Positions 36,649 to 45,109 of a stretch of 64,000 nt of DNA are shown here, one piece after another. Position 1 is the stretch's first letter. Each line of letters starts with the position of its first letter. The position numbers and the translations under genes were made by a program. Below the pieces are notes generated by a model, which saw only the letters and a list, made by a program, of their open reading frames with translations, did not search any database and was not told the origin of the DNA. Source of the stretch: Ichthyenterobacterium magnum. Lineage in GTDB: Bacteria; Bacteroidota; Bacteroidia; Flavobacteriales; Flavobacteriaceae. Location of the stretch: assembly GCF_003610635.1 (NCBI RefSeq), contig NZ_RAQJ01000005.1, forward strand, positions 1 through 64,000. Reading direction: 5' to 3'.

Positions 36649-36927
36649 TTAGTTTTTAAGTTTAACTATTGCATTTTCAACGTCAGTACGAAGATAAAAT
36701 ACACGACCACCAATTTGATGCGCTGTTAATATGCCTTTTTTAGTCCAGTTGTGAACGGTTGACAAATCGACTGAAAGCATTTTAGCGACTTCTTGCCTTG
36801 AAAGATATTCTTTAGGTTGCTTTGGCTCGAAGTTCTTTTTTAAGTCTTCTAATCGTTTTTTTACTGTTTCATCGATGAGGTCGATTAGTGCGTTTGGCGT
36901 TGTGCCAATAAATTGAATTTGTTGCAT
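36649..36927 (-). CDS. Helix-turn-helix (excisionase-like) DNA-binding protein
   Basis: Encodes 92 aa. The C-terminal half is a MerR/excisionase-type winged HTH: EYLSRQEVAKMLSVDLSTVHNWTKKGILTAHQIGGRVFYLRTDVENA, with the tryptophan and GGR-Y wing typical of the HTH_17 family (about 42-85). The N-terminal half is helical. In an integrative element with a tyrosine integrase it is the natural candidate for recombination directionality factor, or for the regulator of the operon. Confidence 0.85.
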   Translation of the reverse strand: MQQIQFIGTTPNALIDLIDETVKKRLEDLKKNFEPKQPKEYLSRQEVAKMLSVDLSTVHNWTKKGILTAHQIGGRVFYLRTDVENAIVKLKN

Positions 36928-36998
36928 AATATTTCTGTTTTGTTTGCAACAAATGTCAATCGGTTTCTATTCCGATTTTAAGTAGTTTTTTCCGATTT

Positions 36999-37814
36999 TT
37001 AGGAAGTCGTTTTAAATATATCGTTTACTATTAAATTGTAGTTGTTTATTCTTTGTGCTGAATTATACTTTTTACTGAATGTGGTTTTTCCCAATAACAA
37101 ATCAAAAACTTTCTCTGTTATGTAGTTGTTTTTTTTTAACCATTCCATAAAATATAAATGTTTAATATTATGCAAACGGTTTTCTTCTTTCATCTTTTGA
37201 AACAGGAAACTAAAATCAGAATACCAATCAATTATATGATTTTCTGTGTATGCTTCAAAAACTAAAAAATTTTTATTGTCATTGCCTTTAAAAATATCAG
37301 AATAGGGGTTTTCTGTTTCCTTTGCTAGACTAGGATAAAAGTTTAATATTACTGCTCTAATATTGTCGCATTTTTTCGCAAAGTCATGCAAAGTATAATT
37401 ATTAAAAGGGCGTTTGTTTAAATGTGTATGCCTTTGGTTATCTGTGTTATTAGGTAAATTTCTAATCTCGTTTTCATTAATTAAAATCATTCTAAAATCA
37501 TAAATCGTATAACCTGCTCTAAACTCACTTTCATAAACAAACTTCTTTTCAAATTTCTTAATAATTGCATTGTCAAATCCGTTGTATAGTTCAATAAATT
37601 TTTCTGTTCTAAATACTATTTCATCTAAATAGTTGAGTTTGGCAAAACTTGTAACTGTTAAGAAGTTTTTTAATGTACTCCAATCGAAAATTTTACTTTT
37701 AGTTTCGTTTACATAATAATCGTTAATAACCGAACCGTTACTAATATCACGCTCCAGTAATCTTGTTATAAATTGTAATTGAGTGTCAATTTGGTTTAAA
37801 ATTGTGGTTTCCAT
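36999..37814 (-). CDS. Hypothetical protein, possible cargo of the integrative element
   Basis: Encodes 271 aa; not recognised. Predicted soluble and mostly helical, Asn/Lys-rich, with aromatic-rich segments (ENHIIDWYSDFSFLFQKM near 188-205, HLYFMEWLKKNNYI near 218-231) and no signal peptide or membrane segment. It lies between the HTH gene and the integrase region, a position often used by regulatory or accessory genes in small integrative elements. No toxin, nuclease or ATPase motif is visible. Confidence 0.55.
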   Translation of the reverse strand: METTILNQIDTQLQFITRLLERDISNGSVINDYYVNETKSKIFDWSTLKNFLTVTSFAKLNYLDEIVFRTEKFIELYNGFDNAIIKKFEKKFVYESEFRAGYTIYDFRMILINENEIRNLPNNTDNQRHTHLNKRPFNNYTLHDFAKKCDNIRAVILNFYPSLAKETENPYSDIFKGNDNKNFLVFEAYTENHIIDWYSDFSFLFQKMKEENRLHNIKHLYFMEWLKKNNYITEKVFDLLLGKTTFSKKYNSAQRINNYNLIVNDIFKTTS

Positions 37815-37874
37815 TTGAACATTAAATTTATGCGTTGCCTTTACTATTTTATTAAAACTCTTTTAAAATGGGTT

Positions 37875-38123
37875 TTAATCATTCTTATCATTCAAAATTA
37901 ACGTGTTTTTAGGCTCGTTAAATCCAGTATAAAAACAATAATTATTATCTTTTAGTAAAGCATCTAACAAGTCGTTTAATGTGTTTAATTTTGGCAACAA
38001 TACATTCTTTAACTCTGGACTGTTTGTGTATAATTCAAATAAGAAAGTTCTTATATCTTTTAGGTTGTGGATATGATTAATAATATCGACCTCATCGTTA
38101 AACATTTTGTTTGTATGTTTCAT
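37875..38123 (-). CDS. Small hypothetical protein upstream of the 271-aa gene
   Basis: Encodes 82 aa; not recognised. Acidic and helical, with EVDIINHIHNLKDIRTFLFELY (about 11-32) and a Leu-rich stretch at about 45-60. It has no membrane span. It starts 25 bp after the integrase stop and is probably on the same transcript. Confidence 0.5.
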   Translation of the reverse strand: MKHTNKMFNDEVDIINHIHNLKDIRTFLFELYTNSPELKNVLLPKLNTLNDLLDALLKDNNYCFYTGFNEPKNTLILNDKND

Positions 38124-38148
38124 AGTGTGAATTATTAGTAAAAAATTG

Positions 38149-39465
38149 TTATTGATTTGATGCGTTTTTAATTACGTTAAATTGTGGTTCTTTTTTCTCT
38201 TTTTGAGCCTGTAAGGTGTAGAAGTCTGCTATTTGTTGAGCATAGTCTAAAGAGTTTTTTCCTATGTAGTTTAAAAACATCTTTTCGGTGCTGTGTGCTG
38301 TTATCTGCATTATTAAAGGCGTTGGTAGTATTCCGTATTGATTTGTAGCAAAAGAACGTCTGCAAACGTGTGAGGTTATTAATTCGTGCTTTGGATATGT
38401 ACCGTTAGTTTTTCTTTTGTGCTTATTGCCCTCGCCTTTTTTGGTTACTTCAATAATGCCACCTTTAGTCATTTCGTCAATTTCAGCAAGTTTGCATACT
38501 TCTTTAATATGCTCGTTTAATTTCTGAATAGATATTTTATAAGGCAATCCAGTTTCTAAAATATCTTTAGTGGTTTGTAATACTGGAATGGTTATATTTT
38601 TGCCTGTCTTTTGTTGCTTCAGTTCTATAACTTCGTAACCATTACGAATTACAAAATTATTCTCGTTGAGGTTTAGCAAGTCGCCACCTCTTTGCCCTAT
38701 GTTACAACCTAACAACAACCATTTGCGAGCGTTTTGTAATGCTTCGGTTGTTATATCTGCATTGGCTATTTTTTCAAGTTCTAAAGGCGTTAAATAAATG
38801 ATAGTTTCATTTTTACTTTTAGTGCTATCAATTTTTTTTAATTGTGGGTGCGTTTTTATTCCCTCGGTTTCAGCATCAAAACAAACCGTTTTTAAATCTG
38901 CTATTTTTTTAAGTGCGTAACTCTTTGAATACTTTTTATCGTTAATAAGATATTTTAGAAAATCGTTTGCAAACTTTACATTTACGTCTTTAACCTTGTA
39001 ACTGTTTTCCTTTTGGTAGTCAGTAAATATGTTTTTAAGTGAAGTGTAAGCATTTTTTCTGCTTTTTGATAGTCCAATACCACCTTTAGCATTTTTACGA
39101 AAGTCAGCGTTATTAATTAGGTTTTGTATTGCATCTACAATTAACTCACTTTGTTTGTTTTCTGTGATGCGTTCAAAATGTAAATCAATGTTATGTTTTA
39201 GCCAGTCGCCTGTAACCTCATCGTTTTTTTTGTTTGCATCGTTAACCTTATCCAGTACAAAATCTTTTAACTTTCTTAAATCTGAAGTTAGATTTTTTTC
39301 ATCTGCATAATTTTGTTTTGGTAGTCCTGTATCGGTACTCCAGTTTTTAGGATTGAAGTTTAACCCTGTTTTTCGTTTTAGAGTTTTTGACTTGCTTAAT
39401 GATAGTCTTAAATAGATAGGTGCATTATCTGACTTACTTTGAAGTATAAATTTAATCGTTGCCAT
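38149..39465 (-). CDS. Tyrosine-type site-specific integrase
   Basis: The ATG at 39465 (MATIKFILQSKSDNAPIYLR) is chosen over 39489, giving 438 aa. An arm-binding N-terminal domain (1-95) and SAM-like core-binding domain (about 100-210) precede the catalytic domain: Arg in LGCNIGQRGGDLL, Lys in KQQKTGK, HxxR in HVCRRSFATN, and HSTEKMFLNYIG with the tyrosine nucleophile. It is next to attR and should catalyse recombination at the tRNA-Leu end. A palindrome (39477-39490) sits at its 5' end. Confidence 0.95.
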   Translation of the reverse strand: MATIKFILQSKSDNAPIYLRLSLSKSKTLKRKTGLNFNPKNWSTDTGLPKQNYADEKNLTSDLRKLKDFVLDKVNDANKKNDEVTGDWLKHNIDLHFERITENKQSELIVDAIQNLINNADFRKNAKGGIGLSKSRKNAYTSLKNIFTDYQKENSYKVKDVNVKFANDFLKYLINDKKYSKSYALKKIADLKTVCFDAETEGIKTHPQLKKIDSTKSKNETIIYLTPLELEKIANADITTEALQNARKWLLLGCNIGQRGGDLLNLNENNFVIRNGYEVIELKQQKTGKNITIPVLQTTKDILETGLPYKISIQKLNEHIKEVCKLAEIDEMTKGGIIEVTKKGEGNKHKRKTNGTYPKHELITSHVCRRSFATNQYGILPTPLIMQITAHSTEKMFLNYIGKNSLDYAQQIADFYTLQAQKEKKEPQFNVIKNASNQ

Positions 39466-39476
39466 AATTTTGAACT

Positions 39477-39490
39477 TTTGAACATTCAAA
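39477..39490. promoter_or_regulatory. Palindrome upstream of the integrase (candidate operator)
   Basis: TTTGAACATTCAAA is palindromic except the two central bases and lies 12 bp before the integrase start. Related ATTTGAACA motifs sit before the Rep candidate (36174) and the 271-aa gene (37813), which suggests one repressor for the element. Confidence 0.35.
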
Positions 39491-39510
39491 TATAACTATA
39501 ATTTTTCATC

Positions 39511-39540
39511 TAGTCAGCGTTTAGTCAGCATTTAGTCAGC
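39511..39540 (+). other. Right putative integrase arm-site array
   Basis: TAGTCAGC three times at 39511, 39522 and 39533 (11-bp spacing), same orientation as the pair at the left end (34213-34231). Confidence 0.6.
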
Positions 39541-39668
39541 CGTTTTAAATTTCATTCAATTTCATTACATTTTTAACAATTACAGTAATAACGGTACTTA
39601 TATTGTTTTTGTTAGTGGTTTGTAGGTTTTAAAGGGGTTTCAGAAAGTGTTAAAAAGTGGGGTTTCTT

Positions 39669-39686
39669 GTCCCGTCTTCAGTACAA
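39669..39686 (+). other. attR core (18-bp direct repeat)
   Basis: GTCCCGTCTTCAGTACAA, identical to 34139-34156. It is the displaced 3' end of tRNA-Leu. The stretch 39541-39668 between the arm sites and attR holds no gene. Confidence 0.92.
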
Positions 39687-39717
39687 AAGCCTTACAGAAC
39701 TGTAAGGCTTTTTTGTT
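39685..39717 (+). terminator. Ancestral tRNA-operon terminator, displaced by the integrated element
   Basis: A 13-bp perfect stem, AAAAGCCTTACAG (39685-39697) and CTGTAAGGCTTTT (39700-39712), with a two-base loop and T run. It abuts attR; before integration it would have followed tRNA-Leu directly. Confidence 0.8.
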
Positions 39718-39741
39718 TTGTGATTTTTAAAATTTAAGCAA

Positions 39742-39776
39742 AAAAAAGGTCTAGTTAATACTAGACCTTTTTTATT
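39742..39776 (-). terminator. Terminator after the repeat-rich lipoprotein
   Basis: Arms AAAAGGTCTAGT (39744-39755) and ACTAGACCTTTT (39760-39771), loop TAAT, flanked by A and T runs. It ends the minus-strand lipoprotein gene and may work both ways. Confidence 0.85.
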
Positions 39777-39797
39777 TGATAAATATATGTTTAAGGA

Positions 39798-40172
39798 TTA
39801 GTTATCCTTTTTTAATTTATCTGCAGCTTTGTTTAATTCGTCAGCTCCTTTTTCTTTTGCAGCATCAACGGCATCTGTAGCTGCTTTTTTAGTAGCATCA
39901 ACAGCATCACCTGCAGCGTCTTTTACAGCATCAGCACCATCTTTGATTGCATTTCCAGCAGCATCAACAGCATCTTCAGCACCATCTTTTACAGCTTCAC
40001 CTGCATCTTTAATTGCTTCTCCTGCATCATTAGCAGCGTCTTTTACAGCTTCTCCAGTTGCTTCTGCAGCATTTTCAATTGCGTCTTCAGCAGTATCAGC
40101 TTTTTTTGTGTCTCTACAAGATGTAAATGACAATCCTAATGCCAATACTAGTAATAAAATTAAATTTTTCAT
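39798..40172 (-). CDS. Alanine-rich repeat lipoprotein
   Basis: Encodes 124 aa with a lipobox (FTSC, Cys19). The rest is Ala, Asp, Lys, Glu and Gly arranged in 11-residue steps; two consecutive 22-residue blocks (about 53-74 and 75-96) are near copies (AIKDAGEAVKDGAEDA, AIKDGADAVKDAAGDA). This predicts a long amphipathic helix, like apolipoprotein or LEA-type proteins. It probably lies on a membrane surface in the periplasm. Function unknown; a stress-related role is only suggestion. DNA repetition makes length change likely. Confidence 0.75.
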   Translation of the reverse strand: MKNLILLLVLALGLSFTSCRDTKKADTAEDAIENAAEATGEAVKDAANDAGEAIKDAGEAVKDGAEDAVDAAGNAIKDGADAVKDAAGDAVDATKKAATDAVDAAKEKGADELNKAADKLKKDN

Positions 40173-40287
40173 TGTAATAGTTTTAGTGTTAATTATTTAA
40201 TACACGAAATTAATAACTTAAAATGAAATATCATCAAAAAAATTAACATTTGTTAACATTGTTTGTTTAATAATTCAAATCTTAGCT

Positions 40288-41514
40288 TTATATACGTATA
40301 TAGTTGGCAATTTGGATTACAGCGCCTTTATTTTGAGTAATAAAAGCTTCATTTAAGTCTCCTAAAGTTCCTCTTTCTTTTTTTGATGTAAGTAAGTTCT
40401 CTAATTCATTATTTAACTCAGAGTTGTTTTTAACCGAAACTACACCACCGTTTTTAATCATATCAGAAGCTTCAGGGAACTTGCTATAGTTTTTTCCAAT
40501 TATAATAGGAATTCCAAATATTGCCGGCTCTAATATATTATGCAGTCCAGTTAATCCCATGGCTCCACCAACATAAGCAATATCTGCTGCTGCATAAATC
40601 TTACTTAATAAACCTATGGTGTCAATTATAAATACGTTATAATTTGATAAGTCTTTTCCTTCTTTTTCTGAGTATAAAATGGTTGAAAGCTTAAGTTGAG
40701 AACTTAAATTTTTAATCTGATTTTCTTTAATATTATGAGGTGCAAAAATGTATTTTACATTTTTAATTGACGTTGAGTTTATGAAATTAATTAGTAATTC
40801 TTCATCTTCTGGCCATGAACTACCAATAACAATACAAAGTTGACCTGCTTTAAATTCTGAAACAAAATCAAGCGTATTGTTTTGTTGTAGTTGATTAGAA
40901 ACGCGGTCAAACCTAGTGTCGCCACTTACAGTAACTTCTAAAAAATTAATACTACTTAATAACTGTTTAGATTGTTCATTCTGAACAAAAATATGTTCGA
41001 AAGCAAATAGTTTTTCTCGCATTTTAAAACCATACCACTTAAAAAAGGGTTGATTTTTTCTAAAAGCAGCCGAAATTAGAATGGCTCTATGTTTTCGATG
41101 TTTTAATTCGGTTAAAAAATTCGGCCAAAAATCATATTTCACAAAAATCACTAAATCAGGATGTACTAAATCTAGAAATCGTTTTGCATTTTTTTTTGTG
41201 TCTAACGGAAGATAAACCACAACATCAGCAATAGGTGAGTTTTTTCGTATTTCAAAACCAGATGGTGAAAAGAAAGAAAGTACAATCTTGTGTGTTTTGT
41301 GTCGTTCTCTTAGAATTTCAAACACAGGAAGACCTTGTTCATACTCGCCCAAAGACGCACAATGAAACCAAAATGTTTTGTCTTTTGGTGTTAAATTACC
41401 TTCTAGTACTTTAAATGTTTGCTTACGACCATCAATACCAAGCTTTATTTTATCATTAAATAAAGCAATGATTTTTAGAAAAAAACTAGTAATGTATATT
41501 CCTATAGTATACAA
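40288..41514 (-). CDS. waaA: 3-deoxy-D-manno-octulosonic acid transferase
   Basis: Encodes 408 aa (GT30 family). It transfers Kdo to lipid A on the inner face of the inner membrane. The N-terminal membrane anchor (about 1-20) is followed by the conserved FWFHCASLGEYEQGLPV, the SAAFRKNQPFFKWYG region, and a C-terminal donor-binding part with YVGGAMGLTGLHNILEPA. It is a singleton, divergent from the aminotransferase gene. Confidence 0.92.
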   Translation of the reverse strand: MYTIGIYITSFFLKIIALFNDKIKLGIDGRKQTFKVLEGNLTPKDKTFWFHCASLGEYEQGLPVFEILRERHKTHKIVLSFFSPSGFEIRKNSPIADVVVYLPLDTKKNAKRFLDLVHPDLVIFVKYDFWPNFLTELKHRKHRAILISAAFRKNQPFFKWYGFKMREKLFAFEHIFVQNEQSKQLLSSINFLEVTVSGDTRFDRVSNQLQQNNTLDFVSEFKAGQLCIVIGSSWPEDEELLINFINSTSIKNVKYIFAPHNIKENQIKNLSSQLKLSTILYSEKEGKDLSNYNVFIIDTIGLLSKIYAAADIAYVGGAMGLTGLHNILEPAIFGIPIIIGKNYSKFPEASDMIKNGGVVSVKNNSELNNELENLLTSKKERGTLGDLNEAFITQNKGAVIQIANYIRI

Positions 41515-41654
41515 TAAGATAAAAGGTTTTGTTTGTGCTAAAATACAGTTCTTTGAAATAAATTCATTGGTTAGCGTTAATGATTTTTGTAAATTCGCTA
41601 CTTTGTGAAACCTAATGGTTTACATGTTCTACTTAACTTTATTTTAATTTCCGA

Positions 41655-42788
41655 ATGAAAAAAATTCAAATGGTTGATCTTAAAGGTCAATATAATACAA
41701 TAAAAGATGCGGTTGATAAATCTGTTCTAGAAGTTTTGGATTCAACAGCATATATTAATGGACCAAAAGTTCATGAATTTCAAAAAAACTTAGAAAACTA
41801 TTTAGATGTAAAACATGTTATACCATGTGCAAATGGAACCGATGCTTTGCAAATTGCAATGATGGGCTTAGGGTTAAAACCAGGCGACGAGGTTATTACT
41901 GCAGATTTTACATTTGCTGCAACAGTAGAGGTTATTGCTTTACTTCAATTAACACCAGTTTTGGTTGATGTAGATCCTAATAGTTTTAATATAGAGGTTG
42001 ATGCTATTAAAAAAGCTATTACACCAAAAACAAAAGCTATCGTTCCTGTTCATTTATTTGGGCAATGTGCAAATATGGAAGCCATTATGGAACTAGCTAA
42101 AGAGCACAACTTATTTGTTATTGAAGATAATGCGCAAGCAATTGGCGCTAACTATACCTATAGTAATGGTAAAAAAGCTAAAGCTGGAACAATTGGGCAT
42201 GTGGCTTCTACATCATTCTTTCCTTCTAAAAACTTAGGCTGTTATGGAGATGGAGGCGCGATTTTTACTAATGATGACGATTTAGCACATACTATAAGAG
42301 GAATTGTGAATCATGGTATGTATGTTAGATATCATCATGATGTTGTAGGAGTTAATTCTAGATTAGATTCCATACAAGCAGCAATATTAGATATTAAATT
42401 AAAGCGATTAGATGCTTTTAATAAAGCTAGACAAAAAGCGGCAAATGCTTATGATAAAGCTTTTGAAACACATACAGATATAATCACACCATTTAGAGAA
42501 GGAAGTGAAGATAATCACGTGTTTCATCAATATACATTACGTGTTTTAAATACAGATAGAGATGCTTTAGCAAAACATTTAAATGATAACGGAATTCCTT
42601 GTGGCGTTTATTACCCTATTCCGCTACACCTTCAAAAAGCATATCAAGATTCAAGATATAATGAAGCAGATTTTACAGTAACAAATCAATTGGTAAAAGA
42701 AGTGATTTCTCTACCAATGCATACAGAGTTAGATGATAATCAAATAGAATTTATCACCTCTACAGTTATTAATTTTGTAAATTCTTAA
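41655..42788 (+). CDS. DegT/DnrJ/EryC1/StrS family aminotransferase
   Basis: Encodes 377 aa. A PLP enzyme for nucleotide-sugar transamination. The PLP-binding features are the CANGTDALQIAM motif, the catalytic Lys in SFFPSKNLGCYGDGG (about 191), and IEDNAQAIGA. The C-terminal YYPIPLHLQKAY is typical of WlbE/WbpE-like enzymes that make 3-amino sugars. galE follows 8 bp downstream, which suggests a role in surface polysaccharide sugars. The exact sugar is not determined. Confidence 0.9.
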   Translation: MKKIQMVDLKGQYNTIKDAVDKSVLEVLDSTAYINGPKVHEFQKNLENYLDVKHVIPCANGTDALQIAMMGLGLKPGDEVITADFTFAATVEVIALLQLTPVLVDVDPNSFNIEVDAIKKAITPKTKAIVPVHLFGQCANMEAIMELAKEHNLFVIEDNAQAIGANYTYSNGKKAKAGTIGHVASTSFFPSKNLGCYGDGGAIFTNDDDLAHTIRGIVNHGMYVRYHHDVVGVNSRLDSIQAAILDIKLKRLDAFNKARQKAANAYDKAFETHTDIITPFREGSEDNHVFHQYTLRVLNTDRDALAKHLNDNGIPCGVYYPIPLHLQKAYQDSRYNEADFTVTNQLVKEVISLPMHTELDDNQIEFITSTVINFVNS

Positions 42789-42795
42789 AATTAAG

Positions 42796-43818
42796 ATGGC
42801 AAAAATCCTTGTTACAGGAGGCTTAGGTTTTATAGGTTCTCATACTGTTGTAGAATTGCAAAATGAAGGTTTTGAAGTTGTTATTATTGACGATTTATCA
42901 AATTCTTCAATAGATGTGTTAGATGGAATAATAGCAATTACAGGAAAAACTCCAATTTTCGAGAAACTAGATTTAAAAGAAAAAGATGCTGTTGAAGTTT
43001 TTTTTTCAAAACACGATGATATTTCTGGTGTCATTCATTTTGCAGCCAGTAAAGCTGTTGGCGAAAGTGTTGAGCAACCATTAAAGTATTATGAAAACAA
43101 TATTAATACATTGGTTTATGTGTTGAAGTCTATTCTGAAACTAAAGACTTCTAATTTTATTTTTAGTTCTTCATGCACAGTTTACGGTCAAGCAGATACA
43201 ATGCCTATAACTGAAAATGCGCCTGTAAAACCAGCAGAATCACCTTATGGAAACACAAAACAAATTGGAGAAGAAGTTATTTTTGATGTATGTAAAGTGC
43301 ATTCAGATTTTAATGCCATTGCACTACGATATTTTAATCCAATTGGAGCACACAAAAGTGCAAAAATAGGAGAATTACCAATTGGAGTGCCACAAAATTT
43401 AGTGCCATTTATAACGCAAACAGCTGTAGGTTTACGAGAACAATTATCGGTTTTCGGAAATGACTATGCTACACCAGATGGTACTTGCATTAGAGATTAT
43501 ATTCACGTAGTTGATCTTGCTAAAGCTCATGTTGTTGCTTTACAAAGACTTTTAGATAAAAAGAATAAAAGTAATTATGAAACTTTTAATTTAGGAACTG
43601 GAGTAGGTAGTTCTGTTTTAGAGGTTATTAAATCTTTTGAAAAAGTCTCAGGTAAATCCCTCAATTATAAAATAGCACCAAGACGAGAAGGTGATATAGC
43701 TAGCGCTTATGCAAATACAGAAAAAGCGAATAAAGTTTTAGGATGGGAAGCAAAGTCTACACTTGATGAAGCAATGCTTTCTGCTTGGGATTGGGAAAAG
43801 AATATTAGAAACATTTAA
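42796..43818 (+). CDS. galE: UDP-glucose 4-epimerase
   Basis: Encodes 340 aa, the normal length. A short-chain dehydrogenase fold: NAD-binding GGLGFIGS (8-15), the Ser-containing SSSCTVYG, the YxxxK pair in SPYGNTKQIGEE, and RYFNPIGAH. It interconverts UDP-glucose and UDP-galactose (or the N-acetyl forms). Operon with the aminotransferase upstream and amidohydrolase gene 12 bp downstream. Confidence 0.94.
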   Translation: MAKILVTGGLGFIGSHTVVELQNEGFEVVIIDDLSNSSIDVLDGIIAITGKTPIFEKLDLKEKDAVEVFFSKHDDISGVIHFAASKAVGESVEQPLKYYENNINTLVYVLKSILKLKTSNFIFSSSCTVYGQADTMPITENAPVKPAESPYGNTKQIGEEVIFDVCKVHSDFNAIALRYFNPIGAHKSAKIGELPIGVPQNLVPFITQTAVGLREQLSVFGNDYATPDGTCIRDYIHVVDLAKAHVVALQRLLDKKNKSNYETFNLGTGVGSSVLEVIKSFEKVSGKSLNYKIAPRREGDIASAYANTEKANKVLGWEAKSTLDEAMLSAWDWEKNIRNI

Positions 43819-43829
43819 AACACTTAAAA

Positions 43830-45107
43830 ATGAAATCATTCATTTATGTAGTAATCCTTTTAGTATCATTTTTAGTAACTGGACAGAACACATATTTACA
43901 TTGCGGAAAATTAATAGATACTAAAACAGGAGATGTTTTAAATGATAAAACAATTGTTGTTTCAGGAAAAACTATACTTTCAGTAGAGAATGGATTTGTA
44001 CAACCAAAATCTAAAGAGGATATTGTTATTGATTTAAAGTCGAAAACAGTGATGCCTGGATTGATAGACATGCATGTGCATTTAGAGTTTGAATTTAATC
44101 CTAAAACATATTCTCAAAAATTTACGTTAAACGATGCTGATGTCGCGTTTGGTTCTACCAAATTTGCTAAATCAACTTTATTATCTGGTTTTACAACAGT
44201 AAGAGATTTAGGCGGAAGTGGTGTAAATATTGCTTTAAGAAATGCAATTAATGCTGGAAAAATAGAGGGACCAAGAATTTATACGGCTGGTAAATCTCTA
44301 GCAACTACTGGTGGTCATGCTGATCCTACAAATGGTTATAAAAAAGCACTCATTGGTAATCCAGGACCTAAAGAAGGTGTGGTAAATAGTGTTGATGATG
44401 CTAAAAAGGCAGTAAGACAACGTTATAAAAATGGAGCAGATTTAATTAAAATTACAGCAACTGGAGGTGTTTTAAGTGTTGCTAAAAGTGGAGATAATCC
44501 ACAGTTTACTATTGAAGAAATTAAAGCTATTTGTGATACAGCTAAAGATTATGGTTTTCATGTAGCGGCTCATGCTCATGGAGATGAAGGTATGCAGCGT
44601 GCCATACTTGGAGGCGTAAAAACAATTGAGCATGGTACTTATATGAGTGATGAAACTATGGAACTCATGAAAAAACATGATGCTTATTTAGTGCCTACTA
44701 TTACTGCAGGAAAAGAAGTAGAATCAAAAGCAAAAGTTAAAGGATTTTATCCAGATATAGTTGTACCTAAGGCATTAGCTGTTGGACCACAAATACAAAG
44801 TACTTTTGAGAAAGCCTATAAAAAAGGGGTTGGCATAGCATTTGGAACAGATGCTGGCGTTTTTAAGCATGGTAATAGCGGAAAAGAGTTTGGTTATATG
44901 GTAGAAGTTGGTATGCCAGCAATTGAGGCCATACAAAGTGCTACGATTACGAACGCATTGATCTTAAAAATGGAGAATGAATTAGGTCAGATAAAATCAG
45001 GTTACATTGCAGATATTATTGCAGTTAACGAGGATCCAACTAAAAACATTTCTACTATGGAAAATGTTGTGTTTGTAATGAAAGATGGTAAAGTTTATAA
45101 GGAGTAA
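43830..45107 (+). CDS. Secreted amidohydrolase (imidazolonepropionase-like / Xaa-Pro dipeptidase type)
   Basis: Encodes 425 aa with a signal peptide (about 1-18). The amidohydrolase metal centre is visible: HVH in GLIDMHVHLEFE, Lys in LIKITATGG (probably carbamylated), His in AAHAHG and TIEHGT, and Asp in FGTDAGV. Related secreted enzymes act on peptides, imides or organic amides in the periplasm. The substrate is not determined. It is 12 bp downstream of galE but need not share its role. Confidence 0.87.
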   Translation: MKSFIYVVILLVSFLVTGQNTYLHCGKLIDTKTGDVLNDKTIVVSGKTILSVENGFVQPKSKEDIVIDLKSKTVMPGLIDMHVHLEFEFNPKTYSQKFTLNDADVAFGSTKFAKSTLLSGFTTVRDLGGSGVNIALRNAINAGKIEGPRIYTAGKSLATTGGHADPTNGYKKALIGNPGPKEGVVNSVDDAKKAVRQRYKNGADLIKITATGGVLSVAKSGDNPQFTIEEIKAICDTAKDYGFHVAAHAHGDEGMQRAILGGVKTIEHGTYMSDETMELMKKHDAYLVPTITAGKEVESKAKVKGFYPDIVVPKALAVGPQIQSTFEKAYKKGVGIAFGTDAGVFKHGNSGKEFGYMVEVGMPAIEAIQSATITNALILKMENELGQIKSGYIADIIAVNEDPTKNISTMENVVFVMKDGKVYKE

Positions 45108-45109
45108 TC

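Larger units (their letters stand above)
34139..39686. mobile_element. 5.5-kb integrative element in tRNA-Leu(TAA)
   Basis: Bounded by 18-bp direct repeats. It carries, from right to left, a tyrosine integrase, two unrecognised genes, an excisionase-like HTH protein, another unrecognised gene, a candidate phage/plasmid-type replication protein, an iteron-like repeat field and a small membrane protein. TAGTCAGC repeats at 11-bp spacing occur near both ends (two left, three right). There are no capsid, packaging, relaxase or conjugation genes, so it resembles an integrated small plasmid or phage satellite. Confidence 0.9.

Noticed and set aside
39829-40200. Long open frame opposite the repeat lipoprotein.
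   Set aside because: It is the antisense shadow of an Ala-rich repeat gene; the minus strand has the lipoprotein signal and a terminator.
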